From positions 1-5,254 of the forward strand of contig CAZTZK010000020.1 of assembly GCA_964618065.1 (NCBI GenBank): DNA of 5,254 nucleotides, given 5' to 3'. Origin of the DNA: M55B174 sp964618065. GTDB lineage: Bacteria > Patescibacteriota > Minisyncoccia > CAIUEV01 > JAHKAQ01. Positions 5,171-5,254 of the stretch are shown piece by piece. The notes beneath the pieces were generated by a model. That model did not search any database. It was not told the DNA's origin and worked only from the letters and a program-made list of their open reading frames with translations. A program made the translations under genes and the position numbers. Position 1 is the first letter of the stretch. The number at the start of each line of letters is the position of its first letter.

Positions 5171-5254
5171 ATGATGGATAAAAATTATTACATTTACATA
5201 TTAACTAATAAAAAAGACGGAATTCTTTATATAGGAGTTACCAACAATTTAGAA
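5171..5254 (+). CDS. N-terminus of a GIY-YIG nuclease-domain protein (UPF0213/YhbQ-like), cut by the right edge
   Basis: Only 28 codons are inside the window. They read MMDKNYYIYILTNKKDGI followed by LYIGVTNNLE, which is the start of a GIY-YIG domain: the first half-motif is YIYIL, the second is LYIGVTNN, and the spacing suits the small single-domain family. An in-frame TAG immediately before 5171 fixes the start at 5171 or at the second ATG, 5174. No ribosome binding site is visible. These small proteins are predicted nucleases of uncertain role, and the catalytic Arg and Glu lie beyond the window. Its position behind a palindromic repeat and a broken tRNA gene suggests a mobile cassette rather than a housekeeping gene, but that is inference. 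Confidence 0.85.
   Translation, partial: MMDKNYYIYILTNKKDGILYIGVTNNLE

Overview
The window is AT-rich DNA (about 30% G+C in the coding stretches I sampled) that reads like a small bacterial genome with little intergenic space. Several features together suggest a Patescibacteria (Candidate Phyla Radiation) member, perhaps Parcubacteria-like: tight packing, small charged or membrane proteins I cannot name, a palindrome-rich dispersed-type repeat, and a GIY-YIG orphan. This placement is inference; no 16S rRNA or ribosomal protein gene is present to settle it.

Layout from left to right. (1) 1-326, minus: the N-terminal part of a membrane-anchored or exported protein, cut by the window edge. It is distinctly GC-richer (about 49% over bases 1-240) and has the best promoter and Shine-Dalgarno site in the window. 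(2) 327-560: a divergent intergenic region with that promoter and a cluster of small inverted and tandem repeats in front of gpmI. (3) 561-2138, plus: a complete gpmI (cofactor-independent phosphoglycerate mutase, lower glycolysis). (4) 2142-2549, minus: a highly charged hypothetical protein, convergent with gpmI and only 3 bases from its stop. Candidate terminators for each gene lie inside the other gene or at its edge. (5) 2625-2698, minus: tRNA-Arg with the unusual anticodon GCG. (6) 2701-3300, minus: a two-helix membrane protein whose stop codon is 2 bases from the tRNA. (7) 3428-4909, minus: a single reading frame fusing IspD and IspE, two consecutive enzymes of the MEP isoprenoid pathway. 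(8) 5051-5254, plus: a 5' fragment of a tRNA-Ser-like gene, a nested palindromic repeat, and the start of a GIY-YIG nuclease-domain protein cut by the right edge.

The minus-strand genes from ispDE to the 135-residue protein may form one transcription unit (ispDE, membrane protein, tRNA-Arg, charged protein) that ends at a hairpin with a T-tract embedded in the last codons of gpmI. I saw no convincing terminator between ispDE and the membrane protein gene. The most notable points are the IspD-IspE fusion, the GCG-anticodon tRNA-Arg joined to a coding gene, and the broken tRNA-Ser next to a repeat and GIY-YIG cassette, which looks like a mobile-element scar.
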